Shown: positions 6,163 to 15,874, counted from the stretch's first letter. The stretch: 64,000 nucleotides of DNA from Paraburkholderia atlantica (GCF_009362785.1 NZ_WHNQ01000028.1:1-64000); one strand, 5' to 3'. The notes: a model not told the origin generated them from the sequence alone. Numbers and translations are program-made.

Positions 6163-8696
6163 GTGTGCCCGTCGAGCCGCCATCACAGGGCATCACCGCG
6201 TTGCGACTGCATCGCCAGCTTGCCGCGATCTGGCGCACCGGGCCGGGCGTGCAGAAGCTCGCCGCGGTCAACCATACGATCCTCGGCATGCGCATGATGA
6301 TCACGTCGTTCGTGTTCTTCGCGATCGCCGGGATTCTCGGCATGCTCACGCGCGTACAACTCGCCACGCCGCATGCGGCCTTCATGGACGTCGAGACCTA
6401 TAACCAGGTCTTCACGATGCATGGATCGATGATGCTGTTCCTGTTCGCGATTCCGATGGTAGAAAGCTTCGCGGTCTATCTGACGCCGAAGATTCTCGGC
6501 ACGCGCGACTTCGCGTTTCCGCGCCTGACCGCTTACGGCTATTGGTGCTATCTGTTCGGCGGCACGATCCTGACCGTGTCGCTGATTCTGCGCAGCGCGC
6601 CCGACGGCGGCTGGTTCATGTACACGCCGCTCAGCTCCAACGTGTACACGCCCGGACTGAACGCCGACGTCTGGCTGCTCGGCATCACGTTCGTCGAGAT
6701 TTCGGCGCTGTCGCTCGCGATGGAAATCGTCGTGTCGATCCTGAAGATGCGCGCGCCGGGCATGTCGCTCGATCGCATGCCGATCTTCGCGTGGTACATC
6801 CTCGTTACCGCGATGATGATGATTGTCGCGTTTCCGCCGCTGATTCTCGGCTCGATCCTGCTCGAGGTGGAGCGCGCGTTCAACCTGCCGTTCTTCGATC
6901 CGACGCGCGGCGGCGATCCGCTGCTGTGGCAGCACCTTTTCTGGCTGTTCGGCCACCCCGACGTGTACATCATCTTCCTGCCGATGGCCGGCGTGCTGTC
7001 GACGATGATCCCCGTGTTCGCACGACGCCGCCTGATCGGCTACCGCGCGATCGTCGTCGCGATCATCGCGCTCGCGTTCCTGAGCTTCGGCATCTGGGTG
7101 CACCACATGTTCACGGTGGGCATTCCGCATCTGGCGCTCGCGTTCTTCTCGGCGGGCTCGGCGATCGTGGCGGTGCCCACCGCGATCCAGTTCTTCGCGT
7201 GGCTCGCCACGCTGTCGCACGGCCGCCCGCGCTGGGATGTGCCGATGCTGTACATCTTCGGCTTCTTCTTCGTGTTCACGTGCGGCGGGCTGACCGGCGT
7301 GATGCTCGCGATCGTGCCGTTCGACTGGCAAGCACACGACACCTACTTCGTCGTCGCGCACATGCACTACGTGGTGGCCGGCGCGCTCGCGTTTCCGATG
7401 CTCGCCGCGTTCTATTACTGGCTGCCGCTGCTGACCGGGCGCACCGCCGTGCATAAGCTTTCCGTGCCGGCGTTCTGGCTCGTGTTCATCGGCTTCAACA
7501 TGACGTTCTTCATGATGCACTTGACCGGCCTGCTCGGCATGCCCCGGCGAGTCTTCACGTACAGCGGCGACGAAGGCTGGAACTGGCTCAATCTGCTGTC
7601 GTCGGTGGGCAGCTTCGTGATGACGATCGGCTTTGCGCTCGTCGTGATCGACATCATCGTGCAATTGCGTTTCGGCCAACGCGTGCGGCGTAACCCGTGG
7701 CAATCGACCACGCTCGAATGGGCGATGCCGATTCCGCCCGCGCCGTACGCATTCGCGTCGATCCCGCACATCGACGCCGAAACCGAAAAGGTGCCACCGG
7801 GCCAGCTCGCGACCTCGCTCGCACGCGGCGAAGGTTACCTCGGCTTCACGCGCAACGGCTGGCAGGAGGCTCTAGGTGTGCATATGACCTCGGGCGAGCC
7901 CGAACAGCTGATCGTGTTGCCGAACTCGACGTATCTGCCGCTCGTCACCGCACTCGTGACCGCCGCGGCGGTGCTCGCGATGCTGTTCAAGTTTTATCTG
8001 CTGTCGGTCGCATTCGCGTTCGTGACGTTCGGCCTCTTCATCTACGCAGGTCAGAGCGCCGGCCACGCGCGCGATTACGGCGCGCTGCCGGTCGGCCGCG
8101 GCGTCAGCGTGCCGCCGCATACCGAGGTCGCCGGCGCGCCGTCATGGATTTCGATGATCTGTGCGTTGGTCGCGGACGGCACGCTGTTCACGTCGCTGGT
8201 CTTCGGCACGTTCTATCTGTGGATCGCCGCGCCGAACTGGCCGGCCGCGGTCGCGCCGCATCCGAACCGTCTGCTGGCGCTCGTCGTAGTCGTCGCGCTC
8301 GCGGTGGCCGCGGCCGCCACGCGTGGCTCGTTGCGCGCGGCCGCCGCCGAGCGCAAACCGCACGGCGCGATCGGGCTTTCCGCGATCGCGCTGATCGTCG
8401 CGCTCGGCGCCTCCGTGATGCTGATCGACGGCGTGACCCCGAATCCGCGCGAGCATGCGCTCGGCGCGACGGCCGCGGCGCTGCTCACGTATATCGCCGT
8501 TCACGCGGGCGTCGGGCTGCTGTTCCTGATCAGCAACGTGCTGCGTGTCGGCGCGGGCTTCGTTTCCGCGCGACGCCTGACCGATCTGCGCCTCACGCGC
8601 CTGTGGGTCGATTACACGCTGACGACGGGTGTCATCGCGCTCGGACTCGTGCTCGCGCTGCCGAGCCTCGTCGCCATGCTGGGAGCCCGACCATGA
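6159..8696 (+). CDS. coxA: Cytochrome c oxidase subunit I + III fusion
   Basis: 845 residues, a known fusion type. Residues 1-550 are the twelve-helix catalytic subunit I. Haem a ligands are H88 (TMHGSMM) and H403, the haem a3 ligand is H401 (AHMHY), and the CuB ligands are H266, H315 and H316, with Tyr270 available for the His-Tyr crosslink. The usual HPEVY motif reads HPDVY, so Asp268 replaces the proton-gate Glu. Residues from about 600 to 845 form the subunit III part. It reduces O2 to water in the inner membrane while pumping protons. GGGGAGGTGAAGAA precedes the ATG, which overlaps the coxB stop. Confidence 0.95.
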   Translation: MSVPVEPPSQGITALRLHRQLAAIWRTGPGVQKLAAVNHTILGMRMMITSFVFFAIAGILGMLTRVQLATPHAAFMDVETYNQVFTMHGSMMLFLFAIPMVESFAVYLTPKILGTRDFAFPRLTAYGYWCYLFGGTILTVSLILRSAPDGGWFMYTPLSSNVYTPGLNADVWLLGITFVEISALSLAMEIVVSILKMRAPGMSLDRMPIFAWYILVTAMMMIVAFPPLILGSILLEVERAFNLPFFDPTRGGDPLLWQHLFWLFGHPDVYIIFLPMAGVLSTMIPVFARRRLIGYRAIVVAIIALAFLSFGIWVHHMFTVGIPHLALAFFSAGSAIVAVPTAIQFFAWLATLSHGRPRWDVPMLYIFGFFFVFTCGGLTGVMLAIVPFDWQAHDTYFVVAHMHYVVAGALAFPMLAAFYYWLPLLTGRTAVHKLSVPAFWLVFIGFNMTFFMMHLTGLLGMPRRVFTYSGDEGWNWLNLLSSVGSFVMTIGFALVVIDIIVQLRFGQRVRRNPWQSTTLEWAMPIPPAPYAFASIPHIDAETEKVPPGQLATSLARGEGYLGFTRNGWQEALGVHMTSGEPEQLIVLPNSTYLPLVTALVTAAAVLAMLFKFYLLSVAFAFVTFGLFIYAGQSAGHARDYGALPVGRGVSVPPHTEVAGAPSWISMICALVADGTLFTSLVFGTFYLWIAAPNWPAAVAPHPNRLLALVVVVALAVAAAATRGSLRAAAAERKPHGAIGLSAIALIVALGASVMLIDGVTPNPREHALGATAAALLTYIAVHAGVGLLFLISNVLRVGAGFVSARRLTDLRLTRLWVDYTLTTGVIALGLVLALPSLVAMLGARP

Positions 8697-9028
8697 ATGC
8701 GCGTCCGCTTTCGCCACGGCGGTTGTGGTGGCTCGCCGTCGGCTTCACGATCTGGTGTCTCGCGTTCGTGATCCTGTATGCGCTGCATGCGATCGGCTGC
8801 GCGTTCGCGTGGCCGGCCGGCCCGCTGCGCGTGAGTCTCGCGATCATTCTGCTGCTGCATTTAGTCGCACTCGGCTGGCTATGGCGCTATCGCGCCGCGA
8901 CCCGCGACCCCGGACCCGAACTTATCAGTTCGTTCATGCATACCGTCGTCGTCTGGACTCTGATCGCGGCGCTGGTCGCGACCCTGATCACATTCGGGCC
9001 CGCGCTGCTGCTCACCACCTGCGTCTGA
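8693..9028 (+). CDS. Small membrane protein of the oxidase cluster
   Basis: 111 residues with three hydrophobic segments (about 12-33, 45-62 and 80-105). The ATG overlaps the coxA stop by four bases, so it is the last gene of the operon and translationally coupled. Cotranscription suggests a role in oxidase assembly or as an accessory subunit. I do not recognise a named family, and it does not have the subunit IV (CyoD) pattern. Confidence 0.7.
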   Translation: MNARPLSPRRLWWLAVGFTIWCLAFVILYALHAIGCAFAWPAGPLRVSLAIILLLHLVALGWLWRYRAATRDPGPELISSFMHTVVVWTLIAALVATLITFGPALLLTTCV

Positions 9029-9222
9029 ACGTGGACTGAAGAGCCCGATGGCGGCCGCGGAACCCGGTATGGACAGGCACCGATGCAGTCCGCTCGTGCT
9101 ACTGTACGGCGGCAAGACCTGGGACTCGTTGACGCTCGGCGAACTGAAGGTGCCGCGCATCCGCTACCATTCCGAGCGCTACAGTTTCGTCGCTTTTCCT
9201 CATGCTCGAAGGTTGACTCGAT

Positions 9223-9993
9223 ATGCCCTACTTCTTTGGAATTGGTCTTCACGTTTTTATTGCGATCTTCTTCGCCATCCACGCGATGCGCAATAACCAG
9301 GGCATCTACTGGCTATTCATTCTGTTTGCCTTTCCGCTGCTCGGCAGCGTCGTGTACTTCTTCGCGATCTATCTGCCGGGTCTGCGCCATACGCGCGGCG
9401 CGCGAGTGGCCACGCAGGCGATCACGCAATTCGTCGATCCGAATCGCGCGCTGCGTGAAGCACGCGCCGCTTTCGAGCGCTCGCCGACCGTGCAGCATCG
9501 GATGCGGCTCGGCGAAGCCTTGCTCGCGGCCGGCAATCCGCGTGAAGCACTCGAACATTTTCAGGCCGCGGCGAATGGACCCTTTGCGAACGATCCCGCG
9601 CTACTGATAGGTCTCGCGCGCTCGCAGTTCGCGCTCGGCAACTACACGGCCGCCGATACGACGTTGGCGAATCTGTTCTCGATCAATCCGCACGCGCGCA
9701 ATCAGGGCGAGCCGGCGCTGCTGTACGCGCGCACGCTGGCCGCGCTGAACGCGCCGGGCGCGCGCGCGGCATTCGAACACTCGCTGACCTGCGCAACCGA
9801 CGTCGCGGCGCGCTGCCTGTTCGCCGACTGGCTCGCCGCGCAACCGGAAGACGCGGACCGCCGCCGCGCCGGCGCCCTCTATGCGGAAATCGTGCAGGAT
9901 GCCAAGCATTGGCCGCGTCACGCGCGCGAACACAATCGCGAGTGGCTGCAGCGGGCGCAGGCCGCGTTGGCGGCTGGCGCGGCTCGAACGTGA
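9223..9993 (+). CDS. Membrane-anchored tetratricopeptide-repeat protein
   Basis: 256 residues. Two N-terminal hydrophobic helices (about 3-20 and 27-50, resembling phospholipase-D nuclease N-terminal/PLDc_N segments) are followed by a soluble helical region with TPR character: RMRLGEALLAAGNPREALEHF, PALLIGLARSQFALGNYTAA and RCLFADWLAAQPED. It probably acts as a membrane-bound scaffold; no partner is indicated. A 194-bp gap separates it from the oxidase operon. Confidence 0.8.
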   Translation: MPYFFGIGLHVFIAIFFAIHAMRNNQGIYWLFILFAFPLLGSVVYFFAIYLPGLRHTRGARVATQAITQFVDPNRALREARAAFERSPTVQHRMRLGEALLAAGNPREALEHFQAAANGPFANDPALLIGLARSQFALGNYTAADTTLANLFSINPHARNQGEPALLYARTLAALNAPGARAAFEHSLTCATDVAARCLFADWLAAQPEDADRRRAGALYAEIVQDAKHWPRHAREHNREWLQRAQAALAAGAART

Positions 9994-10013
9994 GCATGCC
10001 GAGGAGAACATCG

Positions 10014-10712
10014 ATGCAACGCGCAACCCGGTCTTTCGCTTTGGCGCTATATGCCGCGATTGCGGCGATGGCTTTCGGTAGCGGCGGGGCCTCGACCTCC
10101 GCGCAGGCCGCTGGCACGCAGAAGCCGTTCAAATGGCCCGCGTCGTTCGTCGTGCTCGGCGATGGTTATCCGCACTCGGGCGATGTCTGCCGGCGGCTCG
10201 GCGAGTCGGCCGCGACCGCGAACTATTTGGACCATATGGCGATGCTGGTCGGCTGCCCTGGTCCGCGCGACGGCGCCGCCGTACGCGCGATCGTCGGGCA
10301 TCAGCGGCGCGCGCGCGTGGTCGGCGAAGCGGACGGCGTGACGCTGATTTCCATATCGACGGAAAGCGCTCAGACCAGCTCGCCGAATGGTCACGCGCCC
10401 GTGAAGGAATCCCCGATCGCCGCGAGCGGCACGCTGCCTTGCGAGCGCGGCAACGGACAGACCAGAACGATGTGCAAGTTCGGCGTCGTGCATCACGGCG
10501 ATCGATCCACAACGGTCGTGGTCTACTGGCCCGACGGCACGACGCGGGCGATTTTCTTCGGCGTCAACGGCCGTGTGATGGGCACGGCGGCGTCCGCGAA
10601 CGATCAGCCGATGCCCGGCGATACGCTGACGCGCAAACATGCCGGCATCAATCTGATTTCAGTCGGCAATGAACGCTATGAAATCGAAGACAGGGTTCTG
10701 TCCGGTGGTTGA
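10014..10712 (+). CDS. Exported hypothetical protein
   Basis: 232 residues with an N-terminal signal peptide (RSFALALYAAIAAMAFGS, cleavage near AQAAG). The mature part has a Cys pair (CPGP and LPCERGNGQTRTMCKF) and a C-terminal stretch VVVYWPDGTTRAIFFG. I chose the ATG at 10014 because GAGGAG lies seven bases upstream. No named family is recognised. It follows the TPR gene closely on the same strand and may be cotranscribed. Confidence 0.7.
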   Translation: MQRATRSFALALYAAIAAMAFGSGGASTSAQAAGTQKPFKWPASFVVLGDGYPHSGDVCRRLGESAATANYLDHMAMLVGCPGPRDGAAVRAIVGHQRRARVVGEADGVTLISISTESAQTSSPNGHAPVKESPIAASGTLPCERGNGQTRTMCKFGVVHHGDRSTTVVVYWPDGTTRAIFFGVNGRVMGTAASANDQPMPGDTLTRKHAGINLISVGNERYEIEDRVLSGG

Positions 10713-10945
10713 ATTGCGTTGAAGCACATCGGCGCAGTTGACGCCTCCCGCGCTCGAAGGCAGTTCGCCGAGCCGATTCCATTCGACGATACGCGTTCGA
10801 GTCGTAAGGCGGCGTTCGCGGATACGTCGCGGCAGAAATATGAACGGCTGAAGTCGAGGCTCGCGGAAAGCCGGTTGAAGTAAGCGTCCAATCAAACACG
10901 CGTGGCCAAACCGCATCGATACGCGACCGGCCACGCTAGCCGACT

Positions 10946-12301
10946 TCAACCGACCACTTCCTGCTTCCCCGGAATGCCCTGCCCGCGCAACGAACACCCG
11001 CGCGTTTCAGGCACGAAGACCAGCGCAATCGCACCAACGACGCACGCTGCCATCATGTAATAAGCGGGCACCAGCGCATTGCCCGTATGCGCGACCAGCC
11101 ATTCGTTAGCCATCGGCGCCGTGCCGCCGAAAATCGACGTCGACACGTTATACGCAATCGCCATCCCCGCGTAACGGACCTGGGTCGGGAACATTGCGGG
11201 GAACATCGCCGAGATGCTCGCGAGTTGCGGCACGTACAACAGCCCGAGCACCGCAAAGCCGATGAAGGCACCGGTCACGCTGAGCTTCATCAGCAGGAAC
11301 ATCGGAATCGCCGCGACGAACAGGCCGATCAGCGAAAACCACCACACGTTCTTGCGGCCGACGCGATCCGAGAACGTGCCCGCAAACGGCAGAAACACCA
11401 TCATCGCGAGCATGCCGATCAGCGGTACGAGCAGGGACATGTTGTCGCTCATGCCAAGCTGCTTCTGCATGAACGTCGGCATATAGGCGAGCAGCACGTA
11501 GTTGACGACATTCAAAGCAACCACGAGTCCGCCGAGCTGGATCAGCGGCTTCCAGTAGTCGCTCAGCAATGCCTTCAGCGTGACGCAGCTATGCTGCTCC
11601 TTGTGCATCGTTTCTTCGAGCTCGCGAAAGACCGGCGTGTCTTCGAGCTTGGAGCGCAGATAGAAACCGATCAGGCCGAGCGGTGCCGCAATCAGAAACG
11701 GCAAACGCCATCCCCATGCATGCATCGCCGTGTTGCCGAGCGCGACCGAGCAACCGAGCATCAGAAACGCGCCGAGCGAGAATCCCGACAGCGTCGCGAA
11801 TTCGAGGAAGCTGCCGCAAAAGCCGCGCTTCTTGTCGGGCGCGTATTCGGCCATGAAAGTCGCCGCGCCGCCATATTCGCCGCCCGTCGAAAAGCCCTGA
11901 ATCATTCGCAGCACAACGAGGATCGTCGGCGCCCACCAGCCAATGCTTGCGTAAGTCGGCACGAGTCCGACCAGCAGCGTCGCGACCGACATCAGGATGA
12001 TCGTCAACGCCAGCACGTGCTTGCGGCCGAGGCGATCGCCGAGCGGCCCCCAGAACAGGCCGCCTAACGGACGCACGAGAAACGAAATGGCGAACGTCGC
12101 GAGTGCGAATAACGTAGCCTGCGAAGTGCTGCCGGGGAACAGCGCGGCCGATATGTAGCTGAGGCCATAGGCGTAGATACCGTAGTCGAACCACTCGGTT
12201 GCGTTGCCGAGCGCCGATGCGGCGATCGCGCGTCGCAGCAAGCTGCGCGCTTGCGCTTGCGGTTGCGCGCTCTGCGCGGTCCATGAATGTGCGTAATGCA
12301 T
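10946..12301 (-). CDS. MFS transporter, metabolite:H+ symporter (MHS/ProP) family
   Basis: 451 residues with twelve membrane helices. Family motifs are GNATEWFDYGIYAYG in helix 1, FLVRPLGGLFWGPLGDRLGRK after helix 2, and RMIQGFSTGGEYGGAATFMAEY in helix 5; these place it in the MHS group with ProP, ShiA and citrate permeases. AGGAGGAGAC immediately precedes the ATG at 12301. The substrate is not evident. ProP relatives take up proline, betaine and ectoine, and the ectoine region lies 1.4 kb away, but a separate gene intervenes. Confidence 0.88.
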   Translation of the reverse strand: MHYAHSWTAQSAQPQAQARSLLRRAIAASALGNATEWFDYGIYAYGLSYISAALFPGSTSQATLFALATFAISFLVRPLGGLFWGPLGDRLGRKHVLALTIILMSVATLLVGLVPTYASIGWWAPTILVVLRMIQGFSTGGEYGGAATFMAEYAPDKKRGFCGSFLEFATLSGFSLGAFLMLGCSVALGNTAMHAWGWRLPFLIAAPLGLIGFYLRSKLEDTPVFRELEETMHKEQHSCVTLKALLSDYWKPLIQLGGLVVALNVVNYVLLAYMPTFMQKQLGMSDNMSLLVPLIGMLAMMVFLPFAGTFSDRVGRKNVWWFSLIGLFVAAIPMFLLMKLSVTGAFIGFAVLGLLYVPQLASISAMFPAMFPTQVRYAGMAIAYNVSTSIFGGTAPMANEWLVAHTGNALVPAYYMMAACVVGAIALVFVPETRGCSLRGQGIPGKQEVVG

Positions 12302-12568
12302 GTCTCCTCCTGGGATGTCTCTATGCGACACAGGCAACGTCGCCCGAATCCAAGATACCGGCGACACGCTTCTGCAACGATGTTCTAGGACGATGCAGGC
12401 ATCGGGGTTTTCCATAAAGCCGGCAACCGATGCGGTAATCCGTACGCGTGCGTCTGCGACGCGTCGCGCGCGATCGGGAAAAACAACACGATTTGGGTGC
12501 ACCGCACGCTGTAAAATTTCAAGCCGTCGTCCGTTCTACCGATAAGCATTCGAGTGCGAGGCCAACCG

Positions 12569-13672
12569 GTGAAAGCAGCGCTCTGCATATGTGTCACCGC
12601 TTTGTCGATGCTGTCGGCAGACTGTTGCGCCGAAGCAGCCAGCTACCCGCCATTGCCGGCGCTCAACATCGATATCTCGCAGACCTCCGTCTCCGGCCTC
12701 TCGGCCGGAGGGTACATGGCAGTGCAACTGGCTGTCGCGTACTCGTCGATCATCAAGGGCGTGGGCGTCGTTGCGGCCGGTCCGTACTATTGCTCGCGAA
12801 ACAGCCTTCTGATCGCCACGACCCGATGCTCATGCACGATCCGACCCGCGAGCGCCTGCCGGGTCTCGCCCGACAGTACCAATGTGCCGCGGCTCGTCTC
12901 GATGGCCAGGATGTTTTCGGCCAATCGCCTGATCGACGATGTCGCCAGAATCCCGGGCCAACGCATCGTCACGATCTCGGGGGCGAAAGATGCGACCGTG
13001 CCTACGCCCATCGTCGCTCAGTTGCAGGCGTTCTATGCGGCACTCGGCGTGCCGGCACGGAACATGACTCAAACCGGCATCGCCGATGCGGGCCACACGA
13101 TGCCCACCATCGACTATGGCGTGGCCTGCGCAAAAAGCGAATCGCCCTTCATCGGCAAGTGCAATGTCGATGGCGCAAAGCAGATACTGGGCTGGATCTA
13201 CGGACCTGCTCCGCTCGCCCCGCCTGCCGCGGCAACGCCACCGGGGCGCTTCATCCGCTTCGATCAGAGCCGTTATCTACCGGCCAGCCGGCTAGCGAGC
13301 TTTTTGCGGACGACGGGCATGGATACCAGCGGATGGCTGTATGTACCGAGCACATGCGATTCGGGTGCACCGTGCCGGCTGCACATTGCGCTGCACGGCT
13401 GCCGGCAGGGACAGGCGTATGTCCCGCCCGACTCATCGACTGGTCTCCCCTACGGCACCACGTTCGTCCGGCACGCCGGCTATACGCAGTGGGCGGACAA
13501 CAACCGGATCGTCGTGCTATATCCGCAAGCGGTATCGATTCCAGCAATCAACCCGAACGGATGCTGGGACTGGTGGGGATATACCGGCCGACATTTCGCC
13601 GATCGGCAAGGCGTTCAGATGCGCGCGATCCGCAACATGATCGGGCAGTTGACGTCGGGCGCAAGCCATTGA
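12569..13672 (+). CDS. Secreted PHB-depolymerase-like esterase
   Basis: 367 residues with an alpha/beta-hydrolase fold. A signal peptide (KAALCICVTALSMLSADC) is followed by the nucleophile motif GLSAGGYMAVQL, a candidate Asp in SGAKDATVP and a candidate His in IADAGHTMPT. The Cys-rich stretch after GPYYC and the C-terminal CRLHIALHGC and NGCWDWWGYTG stretches match the extracellular polyhydroxybutyrate depolymerase family. The GTG at 12569 is preferred over the one at 12554 because GCGAGG lies eight bases upstream. The polymer specificity is inferred. Confidence 0.8.
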   Translation: MKAALCICVTALSMLSADCCAEAASYPPLPALNIDISQTSVSGLSAGGYMAVQLAVAYSSIIKGVGVVAAGPYYCSRNSLLIATTRCSCTIRPASACRVSPDSTNVPRLVSMARMFSANRLIDDVARIPGQRIVTISGAKDATVPTPIVAQLQAFYAALGVPARNMTQTGIADAGHTMPTIDYGVACAKSESPFIGKCNVDGAKQILGWIYGPAPLAPPAAATPPGRFIRFDQSRYLPASRLASFLRTTGMDTSGWLYVPSTCDSGAPCRLHIALHGCRQGQAYVPPDSSTGLPYGTTFVRHAGYTQWADNNRIVVLYPQAVSIPAINPNGCWDWWGYTGRHFADRQGVQMRAIRNMIGQLTSGASH

Positions 13673-13699
13673 ATGGCTGAAAGCCCAACGTCATTCGTA

Positions 13700-14473
13700 T
13701 CAGCGCATCAGCAACGGCAGCGTCATCAAACGCCCCTGTTCCGGCCTCGGCTCGTTCTCGCCGCACAGCCGCAAACACATCCATGCGGTCGCGAGATTGC
13801 TGCTGACCACCGGCTTGCCGGTGGCCTCTTCGATTCGCGCGATGATCCGCGCGGCTCGCACGGCGGTGCACGAGATAAACAGCGCATCGGAGTCCCGCGC
13901 CGTCGCCTCGCGCGCAAAGGCTACGATATCGTCGTGCGAAATCCGTGCCATCTCCCGGTCGTCGGTCAGACCCAGGGATGAGAAGCGATCTATCGCGAAG
14001 CCTTGCGCGGCAAAGTACTCGGCCATCGGCCGACTCGTTTCGGCGGTGTACGGCGTCAGCACGCTGATACGCCGCGCGCCGAGCGTGTTCAGCGCAGTGA
14101 CTGCGGCAGCCGTTGGAGTGACCACTCTGGCCGATGGCTTCGCCGCATGAATAGCGCGCTCGATCTGCGCATCCCCGATCATCACGGATGCCGACGTGCA
14201 CGAATACATCACGACGTCGAGCGTTTCGTCGGGCAATATCAGTGCAGCACCGGCGGTCAGTGACGGTTGCATCGCGCGCAGATTGTCGGGCGTGACAGGG
14301 TTCGCATACGGCACGCGATTCACGTAAATGCCGATACGCTCGTTCGCAACGAGTGCCGCGAAATCCGGCTCGGTGGTGTGATCGGTCGCGAGAATCACGA
14401 GGCCGATACGTTTGTCGAAAGCGCGTTCGATCAGATGCGGCGCGCGCTCGAACTGCCGAATAGTTATTTGCAT
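13700..14473 (-). CDS. eutA: EutA-type Asp/Glu racemase-fold protein (hydroxyectoine use)
   Basis: 257 residues of the aspartate/glutamate racemase and maleate isomerase family. Both catalytic-type Cys positions are visible: one in DVVMYSCTSASVMIG and one in DALFISCTAVRAA. The protein begins four bases after the ehuD stop and is the last gene of the ehuABCD transcript. This placement is typical of EutA in ectoine/hydroxyectoine regions, where it is thought to act with EutB and EutC in converting hydroxyectoine. The reaction is not established. Confidence 0.85.
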   Translation of the reverse strand: MQITIRQFERAPHLIERAFDKRIGLVILATDHTTEPDFAALVANERIGIYVNRVPYANPVTPDNLRAMQPSLTAGAALILPDETLDVVMYSCTSASVMIGDAQIERAIHAAKPSARVVTPTAAAVTALNTLGARRISVLTPYTAETSRPMAEYFAAQGFAIDRFSSLGLTDDREMARISHDDIVAFAREATARDSDALFISCTAVRAARIIARIEEATGKPVVSSNLATAWMCLRLCGENEPRPEQGRLMTLPLLMR

Positions 14474-14476
14474 CGT

Positions 14477-15136
14477 TCAATGCCCGGGAGCCGGAAAACG
14501 CTTCTCAAGGAGGCGCACACAGGCCACCGCGATCAGGCTGATGATCAGGAACAGCACGCCGACCAGCGTCATCGGCTCCAGATAGCGGTAGTCCGTATTC
14601 GCGATGATCTTCGCCTGATTCATCAATTCGAGTACCGTGATCGCCGATAGCAATGGCGTTTCCTTGAACATCGAGATCAGGTAATTGGCGAGCGCGGGCA
14701 CCATCGGCGGCACCGCTTCGGGCAGGATCACGTGCTGCCAGGTTTGCGCGGGGCTCAGATTGCAGGCCTTCGCGGCTTCCCATTGCCCGCGCGGAATGCT
14801 TTCGATGCCCGCGCGATAAACCTCGGCCGCATACGTCGCGTAATGCACACCGATTGCGAGCACCCCGGCCGCGAGCGCGGGCATCCTGATGCCGATGTCG
14901 GGCAGCACGTAAAACACGAAATACAACTGCACGAGCAGCGGTGTGCCACGAATAAAACCCGCAACCGCCGACGTGCCGTGCGACACCACGCGATTCGGCG
15001 CCAGCCGCAAAATGGCAATCACCATGCCGACCACGGCCGCCACCACCGCGCCGAGCAATGTAGCGAGCACCGTGATCTCCAAGCCTTGCAGCAGGATTGG
15101 CAGAATCTCGCGCACGAAGCTCCAGTCCCATTCCAT
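14477..15136 (-). CDS. ehuD: Ectoine ABC transporter permease EhuD
   Basis: 219 residues with five or six membrane helices. It has the polar amino-acid permease layout of the His/Glu/Gln family, with the inner-membrane EAA loop read as QWEAAKACNLSPAQTWQHVI-LPEA. It pairs with EhuC to form the membrane channel for ectoine and hydroxyectoine. It starts four bases after the ehuC stop. Family and role are known from Sinorhizobium; the assignment here rests on sequence type and context. Confidence 0.88.
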   Translation of the reverse strand: MEWDWSFVREILPILLQGLEITVLATLLGAVVAAVVGMVIAILRLAPNRVVSHGTSAVAGFIRGTPLLVQLYFVFYVLPDIGIRMPALAAGVLAIGVHYATYAAEVYRAGIESIPRGQWEAAKACNLSPAQTWQHVILPEAVPPMVPALANYLISMFKETPLLSAITVLELMNQAKIIANTDYRYLEPMTLVGVLFLIISLIAVACVRLLEKRFPAPGH

Positions 15137-15140
15137 TCGT

Positions 15141-15800
15141 CTATCTCCTGATGCGGTCGAGACCGAAGCTCATCCGGCTTTCCAGTTTGCGCATACCGAA
15201 CGAGATCAGACAGGCCATGCCGAAGTACAGCGCGAGAATCGTCGCGAACGGGATCAACGTATTGCCGGTTTGCGAGCGCACCACTTGCGCCTGGAAGGTC
15301 ATGTCGCCGAGTGATATCAGCGACACGACGGCCGTGCCCTTCAGCAGCTCGATCGCGTTGTTGCCGAAGGTGGGCAGCATCAGCGGCAAGGCCTGGGGCA
15401 GGATCACGTGCCGCATGCGCTGATAGCGGGAAAGATTCAACGCGATGCAGGCGCTGCGCTGTTCGTGGCCGATCGCGGCGACCGCGCCCCGCACCACTTC
15501 AGCGCCATACGCGCCGACGTTCAAACCGAGCGCGAGCACGCCGGCCTGCAGCGGCGTCAGCGTGAGGCCGGCCATCGGCAACACGAAGTACGCCCAGAAC
15601 AGCTGCACGAATATCGACGTGCCCCGAAAGAACTCGATATACGACGTGGCCAACGCGCGCACCACGAAGAAGCGCGACAGACGCCCGAGCCCCGCGACGA
15701 ACGCCATTACGAGCGCGAGTACCGCGCCCATCAGCGTCAGTTCGACGGTTGTCCGCGCCCCCTGCAAAATCAGCTCCAAATAACCGGACCAGTGGTTCAT
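15141..15800 (-). CDS. ehuC: Ectoine ABC transporter permease EhuC
   Basis: 219 residues, a polar amino-acid ABC permease. The motifs are YIEFFRGTSIFVQLFWAYF and the EAA-loop equivalent EQRSACIALNLSRYQRMRHV followed by ILPQALPLMLP. The ATG at 15800 has GAGGTG upstream. It is the partner of EhuD in the heterodimeric channel and lies between the binding protein and EhuD on the same transcript. Confidence 0.88.
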   Translation of the reverse strand: MNHWSGYLELILQGARTTVELTLMGAVLALVMAFVAGLGRLSRFFVVRALATSYIEFFRGTSIFVQLFWAYFVLPMAGLTLTPLQAGVLALGLNVGAYGAEVVRGAVAAIGHEQRSACIALNLSRYQRMRHVILPQALPLMLPTFGNNAIELLKGTAVVSLISLGDMTFQAQVVRSQTGNTLIPFATILALYFGMACLISFGMRKLESRMSFGLDRIRR

Positions 15801-15874
15801 CGACGCACCTCGCGCGCAATATATCGGGGGCCATGCGCGCGACCGTGCCGCGCGCATGGCGTGCTATCGCGGCC

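Noticed and set aside
6183..7769. Minus-strand frame opposite coxA
   Set aside because: Arg/His/Glu-rich shadow of the oxidase gene, with no recognisable motif.
9048..9296. Short plus-strand frame between the oxidase operon and the TPR gene
   Set aside because: No ribosome-binding site or motif, and it overlaps the start of the better-supported TPR gene.
11087..12067. Plus-strand frame opposite the MHS permease
   Set aside because: Shadow of the permease; the minus strand encodes clear membrane-transport motifs.
10946..12301. MHS permease as an ectoine transporter
   Set aside because: ProP relatives can import ectoine, but an unrelated esterase gene and a change of strand separate it from the cluster, and no EnuR-type palindrome is seen near it. 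Kept as a transporter of unknown substrate.
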